Origin: Algoriphagus zhangzhouensis
GTDB lineage: Bacteria > Bacteroidota > Bacteroidia > Cytophagales > Cyclobacteriaceae
NCBI RefSeq assembly: GCF_900148515.1
Contig: NZ_FRXN01000003.1
Coordinates: forward strand, 476,757 to 540,756
Length of the DNA stretch: 64,000 nt
Reading direction: 5' to 3'
Shown here: positions 8,836 to 18,227 of the stretch, in pieces
How positions within the stretch are numbered: position 1 is the stretch's first letter
Layout of the letters: each line of letters begins with the position of its first letter
The notes under the pieces: generated by a model
Seen by the model: the letters and a program-made list of their open reading frames with translations, nothing else
Databases searched by the model: none
What the model was told of the DNA's origin: nothing
Program-made: the position numbers and the translations under genes

Positions 8836-9687
8836 ATGAAAAAGCTCCTGATATCCATTTCTCTACTTTTCCCAATACTACTACAGGCACAAACAGTTTG
8901 TAGCCTAGAAAGCCGCGAAAAGGTTGAAATCGCCTTAGAAAAACTGACAGAGCTTGACTCTAAATCCATGACTCCCAATGAACGAATCGCGGAAATAGGA
9001 CAGTGGTTTATGGGAACTCCCTATGTGGAGAAAACACTCGAAATCCCTGGACCAGAGCAGGTAGTGATTGATTTTCAGGGAGTGGATTGCACCACATTTT
9101 TGGAATCGGTGGTTTCCTTAGCTCTTATAGAAGAGGCAGGAAATTTATCCTTTGGGGCTTTTGAAAAAGAACTGGAAAACCTACGATACCGAGGAGGTAA
9201 AAATACCGGCTATATCAGTCGCCTCCATTATTTTTCCGATTGGATTTACATCAATCAGAAAAAAGGGATCGTCACTGACATGACTCGAGAAATCGGAGGA
9301 GTTCCTTATGAAAATCACCCTACTTTTATGACGGAAAATCCTCAGTTTTATCCCCAACTCAGTCAAAAAGAAAATGTAGAGCAGCTTCAAAATATTGAAG
9401 CAGGAATACGCACCCGATCTTATTATTTTATTCCAAAAGCACAAATCAGCCAGGTTGAAAACCAAATTCAATCTGGAGATCTAATCGCAATCACCACTTC
9501 CATGAATAACCTGGATATGGTTCATGTGGGCTTTGCTTTCGAAAAAGATGGAAGAATTCACTTGATGCATGCCAGCTCCAAAAATAAAAAAGTGGAAATT
9601 TCAGAACTTCCACTTCATGATTATCTGGCAGGAAACCGATCCCAATCCGGGATTATGGTTGTCCGATTGAATTCAACTTCTAATTAA
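8836..9687 (+). CDS. DUF1460 protein (N-acetylmuramoyl-L-alanine amidase-like), exported
   Basis: The protein has 283 residues, begins with a Sec signal peptide (about residues 1-19) and carries the DUF1460 domain, an NlpC/P60-like fold. Typical features are GQWFMGTPYVEKTLE, the nucleophile region VDCTTFLESV with the catalytic cysteine in DCTTF, and the histidine region LDMVHVGFAF. Characterised DUF1460 proteins cut the bond between N-acetylmuramic acid and L-Ala in muropeptides, so a cell-wall turnover role is likely. It follows the sulfatase by 40 bases, and the link may be only transcriptional. It converges with the cyclase gene, overlapping it by 4 bases. Confidence 0.85.
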   Translation: MKKLLISISLLFPILLQAQTVCSLESREKVEIALEKLTELDSKSMTPNERIAEIGQWFMGTPYVEKTLEIPGPEQVVIDFQGVDCTTFLESVVSLALIEEAGNLSFGAFEKELENLRYRGGKNTGYISRLHYFSDWIYINQKKGIVTDMTREIGGVPYENHPTFMTENPQFYPQLSQKENVEQLQNIEAGIRTRSYYFIPKAQISQVENQIQSGDLIAITTSMNNLDMVHVGFAFEKDGRIHLMHASSKNKKVEISELPLHDYLAGNRSQSGIMVVRLNSTSN

Positions 9688-10511
9688 TCTCTGATAGTCG
9701 CAATAACGCGAAGTGGACCTCCACTTCCTCCTTTAATTTTCATGGGAAGAGCAACTACGTAAATGCCAGTTGCTGGTAGTTGATCCAAATTAGCCATATT
9801 CTCAAATCCCGGAATCTGATTTTCCATCAATCGCTGATGAGCAGCAAAATCCTTGGACTGTCCATAATCTAGGCTTGGAGTATCCAATCCAACAGCCTTT
9901 ACCTTTCTGGCTTTGGCTAGCCATTCGGCAGTTTCAGGTTGAATTCCCGGAAAATGCAATTCAGGGATGGCCTCTACCCCCGTTTTCGCAGTTCCAAAAT
10001 AGCCTTCTCTATCAGGATAAAATTGGCCATAGCCCGTTCTGAATAGTACCATGGTATTTTCTGGAATTTTGCCATTTACAGACTCCCAGTCCAACACCGC
10101 AGCCGAATCAATCAGATAATCACGGTCATTTAGAGCTTTCTCACTTACATCCACCACAACAGCATTTCCAGTCAATTTAGAAAGTGGCAGCTCATCCACG
10201 GTCTCTCCTTTTTCATAAAAATGAATCGGAGAATCTAGGTGCGTGCCTCCATGCTCTGGTGTCAAAAGTGTGTAGGAAGAATAATAATAGCCCAATTCGG
10301 TCACTCCTTCGGCATCCACTCTATGTTGAAATCCATCTGGATTATTGGGCCAATAAAGCGTCGTAGAATCAAAGGAATATGTCAAATCAATCCACTTGAG
10401 ATCTGCAAAAGGATCAGGAGACAAAGTCTCTACTGGAGTATTTGAATAGCAAGAAATCAGAAGGAAAGCTACAGCCAATCCCAACATGGATAATCTAAAA
10501 AGTTTCATCAT
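9684..10511 (-). CDS. Cyclase family protein (PF04199), lipoprotein
   Basis: The protein has 275 residues. A lipoprotein signal ends in LLISC around residue 21. The core shows the cyclase/kynurenine-formamidase-like metal motif H-x-G-T-H-x-D-x-P in HGGTHLDSPIHF, and a late conserved block, GLDTPSLDYG. Members hydrolyse small amides or lactones, such as N-formylkynurenine in KynB. A lipid-anchored periplasmic version is common in Bacteroidota and its substrate is unknown. I would not name it kynB, because no tryptophan catabolic genes are nearby and the protein is exported. Confidence 0.85.
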   Translation of the reverse strand: MMKLFRLSMLGLAVAFLLISCYSNTPVETLSPDPFADLKWIDLTYSFDSTTLYWPNNPDGFQHRVDAEGVTELGYYYSSYTLLTPEHGGTHLDSPIHFYEKGETVDELPLSKLTGNAVVVDVSEKALNDRDYLIDSAAVLDWESVNGKIPENTMVLFRTGYGQFYPDREGYFGTAKTGVEAIPELHFPGIQPETAEWLAKARKVKAVGLDTPSLDYGQSKDFAAHQRLMENQIPGFENMANLDQLPATGIYVVALPMKIKGGSGGPLRVIATIRD

Positions 10512-10605
10512 TCAATAGGTTAGATTTCCCTGAAAGTAAGACTGAAATTTTAAATGATTACAATACTAAAACCTTAAAAACCAAAATCCTCAATCAAATA
10601 AGGCA

Positions 10606-12042
10606 TTACTGGTCTTTCGTAACTTTTTCAATCTGAGTTTTCTCAAAAAGCGAATCAAATTCAGGATTTTTTTCAGTGGGAACAGGAGCCTGATGTCTCT
10701 CTCTCCATTGATTCAATTTCCCCAATAGCTCTGCTGCTTTTTCAGGATTGGATTCTACCAAATTATTGGTCTCAGAAACATCATCTTTCAGATTATACAA
10801 CTTCAAACCTCCATCTTCAAAATACTGATGAAGCTTCCAATCTCCAGATCGAATGACAGAACCTGGCCTCGTTCTAAAAAGGGGATCCCTTGAACCATCT
10901 TCTTTGGGATTATAGGCTTCCAAATAAATCGGAAAGTGCCAATAAAGGTCGTTTGGTTCCATCTTTTCTCCCTTCAACAAAGGCAGAAAACTTTCTCCTT
11001 CCAACTGATCGAGTGGTTTTTCAGCTCCAATCAATTCCTTGAGCGTAGGAAAAAAATCCATCTGAGAAACAGGGGTTTGCACCTCCCCGTGAGTGAATTT
11101 CCCGGCCCAAGACACAATCATTGGAACCCGAATTCCTCCTTCATAATAACTCCCTTTTCCTGCTCTCAAAGGATCTTGATAACTGACAGCTCTGATTCCT
11201 CCATTGTCAGATGTGAAAATAATTATTGTGTTTTCAGCCAGTCCCAAGTCAGAGACCTTGGAAAGAAGCCTTCCGACATTTTGATCCATATTATAGATCA
11301 TGGCTGCATAAGTTGCATTGGACCTTCCTGGTTCAGGAGTTTTTGCAGCAAATCGAGCGATATCCTCCTCTTTCGCCATCAATGGAGTATGAACCGTATA
11401 AAATGGCAAATACAGAAAGAAAGGCTTTTCCTGGTTTTTTTCCACAAAATCAATCGCCGCAGAAGTCAAAACATCTGTCAAAAACTCTCCGTCTCCAACT
11501 GAATCAACCGGACTCACATTAAATGGACTGAAATAGCCATCCTTTCCGGGATTTCCCCGATGGCTTCCAGCTACATTGACATCAAAGCCAAAGTCTTTAG
11601 GATTCTCCGACACATGCCACTTGCCTACACTGGCGGTTACATACCCTTGGTCTTTAAAGAGGTTTCCAAGTGTATAAGAATTTGGCTTGATAGAATTTTC
11701 ATTGTGTGATGGGACTATCCTCCTTGTTTTAGGATTCCCACGATCCGCAGGACTTACGGTATAGATCCCATGAGCCGGAGTATTGGTCCCAGTCAACATG
11801 GTTGCTCGACTGGGTGCGCAATTGGAAGCTCCAGCATAAGCTTGGAAAAACACTACCCCTTCTTTGCTCAGACTATCGATGTTTGGAGTTTCGTAATAGT
11901 TTGAACCCATATATCCCAAATCACTCCAACCCAAATCATCCACATTGATCAGGATTACATTGGGTTTTCTTTCTTCTATTTGCTCCTTTTGAGAACAAGA
12001 GAAAAGAATGAGTAGAAATGGAATAAACAGGATTTGGCGCAT
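10606..12042 (-). CDS. Type I sulfatase, lipoprotein
   Basis: This 478-residue S1 sulfatase has a lipobox cysteine at C16 (LLILFSC), so it is probably attached to the outer or inner membrane. Metal site residues are in INVDDLGWSD (D35, D36). The formylglycine motif is C75-A-P-S-R79. The distal metal site is IFTSDNGG, and KWHV is the catalytic Lys/His region. It sits about 95 bases upstream of the cyclase gene on the same strand. Substrate is unknown; the enzyme differs clearly from the other sulfatases of the window, so it probably acts on a different sulfated position. Confidence 0.92.
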   Translation of the reverse strand: MRQILFIPFLLILFSCSQKEQIEERKPNVILINVDDLGWSDLGYMGSNYYETPNIDSLSKEGVVFFQAYAGASNCAPSRATMLTGTNTPAHGIYTVSPADRGNPKTRRIVPSHNENSIKPNSYTLGNLFKDQGYVTASVGKWHVSENPKDFGFDVNVAGSHRGNPGKDGYFSPFNVSPVDSVGDGEFLTDVLTSAAIDFVEKNQEKPFFLYLPFYTVHTPLMAKEEDIARFAAKTPEPGRSNATYAAMIYNMDQNVGRLLSKVSDLGLAENTIIIFTSDNGGIRAVSYQDPLRAGKGSYYEGGIRVPMIVSWAGKFTHGEVQTPVSQMDFFPTLKELIGAEKPLDQLEGESFLPLLKGEKMEPNDLYWHFPIYLEAYNPKEDGSRDPLFRTRPGSVIRSGDWKLHQYFEDGGLKLYNLKDDVSETNNLVESNPEKAAELLGKLNQWRERHQAPVPTEKNPEFDSLFEKTQIEKVTKDQ

Positions 12043-12256
12043 TATATCATTGTTTAAATATTTTCAAAAATTACAATCTTGGTTACACTTTTTGAATTAG
12101 ACAAGTCAACAGCTTAAGTGCTATTTACCAGAGATTATTTTCTTCAAAAAGTCCTACCAATCACTTTTCTTTTCCGTCCTTTTTCCTGTAGGTGAAAAAG
12201 GATTATTCTCAACAGCTGCCTAGGGTGGCGACTTTTGGTATTTTAAATTCGCATAA

Positions 12257-13651
12257 TCAATTAAAATACCCCTTCAAAGACTTCAACTTAACCTCTCCTT
12301 TGGATTCTAAAACTTTCAGTCGAATACTCTTCACTTGAACTTCAGGGAAAGTCGCAATGTGCTTGTGTCCAATCAAACTTCCTTCATACAGATTCACCCA
12401 TTTCCCATTCACTTTTCCTTCCAGCACAAACTTTCTGACACGCTCACCAAATTCAATATTTTCCTCCAATACCACTTCATTGATTGTGATTGCTGAGTTC
12501 AAATTGCTTTGCAAAACGCCTTTTTTATTAGGAATAATAGATACCAAAGGATTGTCAAATCTTTGATGAATTTCATCTCCAAACTCTTTCATTCTTTGGA
12601 CATCAGCATCTGGGACTAATCCCCTATCATCAGGAGTAATACCCAAAATCAATGTACTATTGTGTCCCACACTGTTGTAATACATATGCAGCAGGTTTTC
12701 CAAAGGGAAAATATGGGGCTCATCTTCCGGCTCCCAAAACCACTCATGTCTTCCATTGTATCCTCTCAAAGGAGCGTCACTCATGGCTGGCATGAAATAC
12801 TGCCCTTCTGGGTCTCCATATTTGATTGGGCGAAAATTGATAGAATCGCCACGGTTTGCAAACCAAGAAGGTGTATGGTATGTCCCCCAACTCGGATAAG
12901 GAACAGTCCCTGATTCACTCCCTCCCCATCTGATATCTGCACGATCCAAATTATGATAGAAAAGGGCATTCGGCTGATTTCGTTCTACAATCCCTTGCAC
13001 ATCAGGCCCACCTTGCTTAGGTCCATGAGCTCCCCCATCAAACCAAATAATCGCCAAATCTCCATATCGGGAAGTCAATTCCTCTACCATGCCTTCACAC
13101 ATCTTATTGTAATAGGCCTGTCTGTTTTTGGAAAATTCCGAATCACCCTGAACTTTGAAATCATGGACTCCCATAAATGAATTCCAACGAATTCCGATAT
13201 AAATGCCGGGATCAACCCCATACTTTCTACAAGACTCTACAAAGTCTTTCACGATATCGCCTTTCCCTTCCTGAAACTTCAAGGCTTTCATGCTATTTGG
13301 ATTGACATCACTTTGATAGATGGCAAAACCTGTTTCATGGGTCGCAGTCAGAATGGCAATTTTCGCTCCCATATCTTTGACAGATTTCACCCATTGATCC
13401 GTATCCAATTGCTCGGGATTGAAAATATTATAATCAGGAACAGGAGTTATTCGATTGACTTTTTGGACATACTTTTCTCCATCAAAAACATGTAAATCAT
13501 AATGAAATATAGCGACTAACTCGGCATCCTGCCAAGCTAATTGGGAGGCTGTTGGCACTGGAACAGGAGATATGTCCTGAGCATAGAGTGAAGAGATACT
13601 CAAAAGCAAAAGAGCCAAAAATGAAAGAAAATATCTAGGACTTAAAATCAT
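12257..13651 (-). CDS. Alpha-L-fucosidase, GH29, secreted
   Basis: The protein has 464 residues from the ATG at 13651. I chose this start because a Sec signal peptide (MILSPRYF... to the cleavage after LYA) begins there; the frame itself extends 22 codons further. The GH29 features are the N-terminal QLAWQDAELVAIFHYDLHVF, the middle MGAKIAILTATHETGF, and the nucleophile region LAIIWFDGG, whose Asp is the expected catalytic nucleophile. The enzyme removes terminal alpha-L-fucose with retention of configuration. A C-terminal beta-sandwich of about 90 residues follows the catalytic barrel. The neighbouring sulfatases and the GH95 at 40 kb suggest a fucosylated, sulfated glycan. Confidence 0.9.
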   Translation of the reverse strand: MILSPRYFLSFLALLLLSISSLYAQDISPVPVPTASQLAWQDAELVAIFHYDLHVFDGEKYVQKVNRITPVPDYNIFNPEQLDTDQWVKSVKDMGAKIAILTATHETGFAIYQSDVNPNSMKALKFQEGKGDIVKDFVESCRKYGVDPGIYIGIRWNSFMGVHDFKVQGDSEFSKNRQAYYNKMCEGMVEELTSRYGDLAIIWFDGGAHGPKQGGPDVQGIVERNQPNALFYHNLDRADIRWGGSESGTVPYPSWGTYHTPSWFANRGDSINFRPIKYGDPEGQYFMPAMSDAPLRGYNGRHEWFWEPEDEPHIFPLENLLHMYYNSVGHNSTLILGITPDDRGLVPDADVQRMKEFGDEIHQRFDNPLVSIIPNKKGVLQSNLNSAITINEVVLEENIEFGERVRKFVLEGKVNGKWVNLYEGSLIGHKHIATFPEVQVKSIRLKVLESKGEVKLKSLKGYFN

Positions 13652-13858
13652 GGGGGTTTTTCTACTATTTGTATTCAAATTGAATGTGAATATGGAGAAT
13701 AATCTAAGCTTCTTCAAATATTTTTAGTGCATTTACCCTAAATATTGATTAGAGAAGAATTTGACAATATGCCCTAATTGGTTTCCATGCTCATTTCTTT
13801 ACATTATCTTAACCTCACTTTTAATCAAGACTCCAAGCAACCCCATTATTTTCACCTC

Positions 13859-16360
13859 ATGAAAGAAACCAGGAGAGAATTCCTCAAAAAATCAGCTCTA
13901 TTGACTGGAGCAGCAGGAATGTGGCAAATACTACCAACTTCCATTGAGAAAGCTTTAGCGATCAGCCCGGACCCGGGAACCACTTTTGAAGATGCCGAGC
14001 ATGTAGTCATGCTGATGCAGGAAAACCGATCTTTTGACCATTGTTTTGGAACCCTTCGTGGGGTAAGAGGATATAATGACCCAAGGGCGATTTCCATTCC
14101 TCAGAAATTCCCTGTTTGGATGCAACCTGACAAAGATGGAAACCGATTTGCTCCTTTTAGACTGGATATTCAGGCCACCAAAGCTACTTGGATGAGGGAT
14201 ATTCCTCACTCTTGGGAAAACCAGGTTGACGCAAGAAATAAGGGGAAATATGATGGCTGGATTGAGGCGAAAAGACCCGGAAGAGAAGAGTTTAAAAAAG
14301 TCCCATTAACGATGGGCTATTATACCCGACAAGACATTCCTTTTTACTATGCTTTTGCAGATGCCTTCACGGTTTTTGATCAGCATTTCTGCGCTGCACT
14401 CACAGGTACCACTACCAACAGAAGTTATTTCTGGACTGGAAAAACACATGGCGAACCCGGCGACAAAGCCAAGGTAAGAAATGGCGAAGTAAATTATGAG
14501 CATGAAGCAAGCTGGAAAACTTTCCCTGAAAGACTGGAAGAATTAGGTATCTCCTGGAAAGTCTACCAAAACGAAATCAGCTTACCTTCTTTGGTGGAAA
14601 ACTCCTCCTTACTTGCCAATTTCACTGATAACAACCTTGAATGGTTCTCTAATTTCCATGTCAAATTCAGCCCTGGATTCTACGAATACCTAGAATATCA
14701 AAAACCGATATTGGAAAAGGAAATTGCAGACTTTGAACAGCACGGTATACCTCAGGATGCTGGAGCAGATTTCTTGAAGAAAATTGAAGAAAAGAGAGCT
14801 CAACTGGCAATAGCCAAAGAGTATTTGGTGACCTATAGCCCAAGCAATTTTGAAAAGCTAAGCGACTTTGAGAAAAACCTTCATCGCAAAGCATTTGCAA
14901 GAAATTCTGGTGATCCAAATTTCCAAAAAATAGAAAAAATCAAATACACTGAAAATGGTGAGGAGCGAGAAGTAGAAGTTCCAAAAGGAGATATTTTATA
15001 TCAATTCAGAAAGGATGTCAATGAAGGAAATCTTCCTGCTGTGACTTGGTTGGTTGCTCCTCAAAAATTCTCCGATCACCCAAGTGCGCCTTGGTATGGA
15101 GCCTGGTTTGTATCTGAAGCTTTAGACATTTTAACCAAAAACCCAGAGGTATGGAAAAAGACCATTTTCATCCTGAATTATGATGAAAATGACGGCTATT
15201 TTGATCACCAGCCTCCTTTCGTAGTTCCTGATCCAAAAAATCCAGCCGAAGGATTGATCTCCAAAGGAATCGAAACAGATGGGGAATACGTGTACAGCGA
15301 AGACGAAAAAGCTTCAGGATTCGATGATGAAGATTGTAGAACCAGTCCTGTAGGATTGGGGTTCAGAGTTCCTTTGATCGTAGCTTCCCCTTGGACTCGA
15401 GGCGGATATGTCAATTCACAGGTATCCGACATTACTTCCACCATTCAGTTTCTGGAAAATTTCCTCAGTAAAAAGACAGGGAAAACCGTCAAAGAAAGTA
15501 ATATTTCTGATTGGAGAAGGATGGTTTCTGGAGACCTCACTTCTGCCTTTAGGCCTTATAACGGAGAGCCATTGGAAAAACTTGAGCCAGTGGATCGAAA
15601 TGAATGGATGACTCGAATCCACAAAGCCCAGTTTATGGATTTGCCTGATAATTTCAAGACTTTCTCCCCTTCTGAAGCTCCTGATTGGGATGAAGAAAAA
15701 CTTAAAAAAGAAGGGATCTTACCTAGTCAGGAAAAGGGTTCTCGTCCTTCCAATCCATTGAATTATGATTTGAGAGTGACTGGAGATTTTGACTCGGCAA
15801 AACAGGTCATCACCATGACTTTCGAAGCCTCCAAAGAGATTTTTGGGGAGGATGCCTGGGGAGTACCAGTTCAGGTTTATGCTCCCGGCAAATTCAAAAG
15901 TGCTGATTCAGACCAATGGGAAGAGGCTAGAAACTGGAATTTTGCTGTGAAAGCTGGCGATACTCTTACCTATGAATGGCCTCTGGCTGATTTTGAAAAT
16001 GGAGATTATCATTTGAGAGTATATGGGCCGAATGGTTTCTACCGAGAGCTAAAAGGCAGCGGAAAATCCGGTTCTGCCAAGATGATGTTGACACCAGGAT
16101 TTGATTCTTCTGGAAAAACCCGGACAGCAAAACTGACCACTGATATCCAAGGAAATGCACCTATTCAGGTAAAGGAAAATGCCTATAGAAAAGATGAGGC
16201 TGGAACGAAAATCAATCCAAGAAAACAGGAAACAGCTCTTGACTTCGAATCTTCGAAAGGCTGGTATGATTTGACTGTCAAAGGCCCTGGCTTTGAATGG
16301 ACCTTTGCCGGAAGAGTTGAAAATGGAGAAGAAAGTATTTCGGATCCATTGATATCGTAA
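13859..16360 (+). CDS. Phosphocholine-type phospholipase C, Tat-exported
   Basis: The protein has 833 residues from the ATG at 13859. That start gives a twin-arginine signal, TRREFLKKSALLTGAAG, then the phosphoesterase domain (PF04185) with VVMLMQENRSFDHCFGTLRG, the signature of phosphocholine-specific phospholipase C. Later metal-site residues are visible in ILNYDENDGYFDH. Two small beta-domains (PF05506 type) occupy roughly residues 600-820. It would split phosphatidylcholine, sphingomyelin or similar lipids into diacylglycerol and a phospho-base. Tat export implies folding in the cytosol before export. It is divergent from the GH29 gene and is followed by a dispersed repeat and a bidirectional terminator. 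Confidence 0.92.
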   Translation: MKETRREFLKKSALLTGAAGMWQILPTSIEKALAISPDPGTTFEDAEHVVMLMQENRSFDHCFGTLRGVRGYNDPRAISIPQKFPVWMQPDKDGNRFAPFRLDIQATKATWMRDIPHSWENQVDARNKGKYDGWIEAKRPGREEFKKVPLTMGYYTRQDIPFYYAFADAFTVFDQHFCAALTGTTTNRSYFWTGKTHGEPGDKAKVRNGEVNYEHEASWKTFPERLEELGISWKVYQNEISLPSLVENSSLLANFTDNNLEWFSNFHVKFSPGFYEYLEYQKPILEKEIADFEQHGIPQDAGADFLKKIEEKRAQLAIAKEYLVTYSPSNFEKLSDFEKNLHRKAFARNSGDPNFQKIEKIKYTENGEEREVEVPKGDILYQFRKDVNEGNLPAVTWLVAPQKFSDHPSAPWYGAWFVSEALDILTKNPEVWKKTIFILNYDENDGYFDHQPPFVVPDPKNPAEGLISKGIETDGEYVYSEDEKASGFDDEDCRTSPVGLGFRVPLIVASPWTRGGYVNSQVSDITSTIQFLENFLSKKTGKTVKESNISDWRRMVSGDLTSAFRPYNGEPLEKLEPVDRNEWMTRIHKAQFMDLPDNFKTFSPSEAPDWDEEKLKKEGILPSQEKGSRPSNPLNYDLRVTGDFDSAKQVITMTFEASKEIFGEDAWGVPVQVYAPGKFKSADSDQWEEARNWNFAVKAGDTLTYEWPLADFENGDYHLRVYGPNGFYRELKGSGKSGSAKMMLTPGFDSSGKTRTAKLTTDIQGNAPIQVKENAYRKDEAGTKINPRKQETALDFESSKGWYDLTVKGPGFEWTFAGRVENGEESISDPLIS

Positions 16361-16365
16361 GGTTG

Positions 16366-16497
16366 TCGATAGACCATAGTCCATAGTCGATAGAAAGAAT
16401 TGCCTTCTTCGTCATCGCGAGAGAAACGACGCGATCTCATTTTAATAATAAAGGCTTCGGCTCCCTGCCTTTGGCAGGCAGGCACTCAGCCTGACAA
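16366..16497. repeat. Dispersed-repeat-like intergenic sequence
   Basis: The spacer after the phospholipase gene has two parts. The first, at 16367-16394, is a degenerate tandem of CGATAGACCATAG-like words; GATAGACCATAG recurs in reverse near 32990-33001. The second (about 16408-16495) begins GTCATCGCGAGAGAAACGA and contains CTGCCTTTGGCAGGCAGG. It resembles the GTCATTGCGAG-type repeats I know from many Bacteroidota genomes; that resemblance is from memory. No coding signal is seen. Confidence 0.4.
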
Positions 16498-16536
16498 AAA
16501 AAGACCCTGCTTATCGATTTAAGCAGGGCCTTTTTC
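16498..16536. terminator. Bidirectional rho-independent terminator
   Basis: A perfect 9-bp stem, CCCTGCTTA (16505-16513) with TAAGCAGGG (16520-16528), is flanked by an A run before and a T run after. It can end both the plus-strand phospholipase transcript and the minus-strand M1 peptidase transcript. Confidence 0.85.
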
Positions 16537-16537
16537 T

Positions 16538-18178
16538 TTACCTAATCTTCAAAGTCGAAACATAATAATCCGGATCAACCTGTACTTCCAAAGGAGCACC
16601 AACCTCTAGTTTCTTCCATTCTACAGTCGGATGTAAGCGAACATTATTTTCACCCAAACTAATATCAATCGGAATATTGAAAGATGGAATACAGTTGTTC
16701 CAACGATAGTTCAAGGTGTTATCCTCCGAGAAATAATACTCAAAAGTCGGGATGCTAGTTTCTCTCAAATACTGATCAAAGAAAGGCTTCAAGTCCATTC
16801 CAATCTGATGAGAAATATAGCCCTCTACTTGTTGGGTAGTCACCGTTTGATGATAAAACTCCTTATTCAAACCTCTCAAAATCTCCCTCCATTTTTCATC
16901 GTTATAGAGGATCTGTCGAAGAGTATTCAGCATGTTTCCTCCTTTGTAATACATGTCCCCAGAACCACTTCTATTGACTCCATAAATCCCGATGATTGGA
17001 CTTTGGTTGAGGATATTTGCTCTGGTTCCTCTTACATATTCCTGACCTGCTTTTTTCCCATAGAAATAATCCAAAAACAAGCTTTCGGAGTAATTGGTGA
17101 AGCTTTCGTGTATCCACATATCCGCAACATCCTTGTAGGTGATGTTATTGGCAAACCACTCATGACCGGACTCATGGATGATGATGAAATCGAATTTCAT
17201 TCCCCAACCTGTTCCACTCAAATCTCTTCCCAGATATCCATTTGCAAACTTATTTCCATAGGTCACTGAGCTCTGATGTTCCATTCCCAAATAAGGGACT
17301 TCTACTAGTTTGAATCCATCTTCATAAAATGGATATGGCCCAAACCAATGCTCGAAAGCCTCCATCATTCGAGGAGCATCCTTAAACTGACTTTTGGCTT
17401 TTTCAAGATTGTCCCGAAGCACATAATAATCCATGGAAAGAGCGCCTTTCTCTCCAGCAAATTCCTCTGAGAAATGCACATAGTCTCCGATACTGATATT
17501 GACTCCATAGCCATTGATCGGATTGTCCACAAACCAATCATAAGTAGTGGTTGACTTGCTTTCCTTTACATTGATCAGGCGACCATTGGACACATCCATC
17601 AGGCCTTTAGGAACGGTTACTGAAATCAACATACTGTCTACCTCATCTGCAGGATGATCTTTGCTTGGCCACCAGATACTAGAACCTATCCCCTGATTGG
17701 AGTTAGCAATAAAATCTTTTCCATTCGCATCTTTTTGCCAGGTAATCCCTCCATCCCAAGGCGGACGAACAGCTACTTTAGGCTTTCCTTCAAAAGAAAT
17801 CAGCACTTCATTAATCTCCCCTGCTTTCTGTTCCTTTCTCAAAGTGATGAAATGTGCAGCTCCAACTTTTTCCACCTTCAAAGGCTCTCCGTTTTGGCTT
17901 GCTGCAGTGATTTTCATTGGCTCCTGCAAATCGATTTGAAGGGTCTCACCTGGCTTCTCTACTTGGTAACGAACCAAATTGGTTCCTTTGAGGGATTGGG
18001 TTTCCGGAAAAACCTCCACAGATAAATGGTAATAATTCAGATCCCACCATGCCCTCGCAGGAGTGACACTTCCTCTCAAAGTATCTGCAAAAGTGATAGG
18101 CCTCTGGGCAAATGCTGTAACTGATCCCAAAAGAGCAATGGTGGCTGTTACAACAGTTATTTTAAATCCTTTAAACAT
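16538..18178 (-). CDS. M1 family metallopeptidase, secreted
   Basis: The protein has 546 residues with a Sec signal peptide (about 1-24). It shows the M1 aminopeptidase catalytic core: GMEHQS as the GxMEN-equivalent exopeptidase loop, and HESGHEWFANNITYKDVADMWIHE split here as the HExxH pair plus the third zinc ligand Glu 18 residues later. It lacks the C-terminal helical domain of larger M1 enzymes, so it is a short form. It likely trims N-terminal residues from peptides in the periplasm or outside the cell. It follows the S9 peptidase gene by 49 bases on the same strand, fitting joint peptide use. Confidence 0.9.
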   Translation of the reverse strand: MFKGFKITVVTATIALLGSVTAFAQRPITFADTLRGSVTPARAWWDLNYYHLSVEVFPETQSLKGTNLVRYQVEKPGETLQIDLQEPMKITAASQNGEPLKVEKVGAAHFITLRKEQKAGEINEVLISFEGKPKVAVRPPWDGGITWQKDANGKDFIANSNQGIGSSIWWPSKDHPADEVDSMLISVTVPKGLMDVSNGRLINVKESKSTTTYDWFVDNPINGYGVNISIGDYVHFSEEFAGEKGALSMDYYVLRDNLEKAKSQFKDAPRMMEAFEHWFGPYPFYEDGFKLVEVPYLGMEHQSSVTYGNKFANGYLGRDLSGTGWGMKFDFIIIHESGHEWFANNITYKDVADMWIHESFTNYSESLFLDYFYGKKAGQEYVRGTRANILNQSPIIGIYGVNRSGSGDMYYKGGNMLNTLRQILYNDEKWREILRGLNKEFYHQTVTTQQVEGYISHQIGMDLKPFFDQYLRETSIPTFEYYFSEDNTLNYRWNNCIPSFNIPIDISLGENNVRLHPTVEWKKLEVGAPLEVQVDPDYYVSTLKIR

Positions 18179-18181
18179 ATG

Positions 18182-18226
18182 CTATTCTCTATTCTCTATT
18201 CTCTATTCTCTATTCTCTATTCTCTA
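18182..18226. repeat. Heptanucleotide tandem repeat (CTATTCT)x6
   Basis: Six perfect copies of CTATTCT run from 18182 to 18223, followed by a partial CTA. The array fills nearly the whole spacer between the S9 and M1 peptidase genes. It is a candidate slippage site that would change the spacing in the operon by 7 bases per event. Confidence 0.95.
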
Positions 18227-18227
18227 A

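Noticed and set aside
10936..11502. Plus-strand frame of 188 codons inside a sulfatase gene
   Set aside because: It is the antisense shadow of the sulfatase at 10606-12042, rich in Ser, Phe and His as expected of antisense translation.
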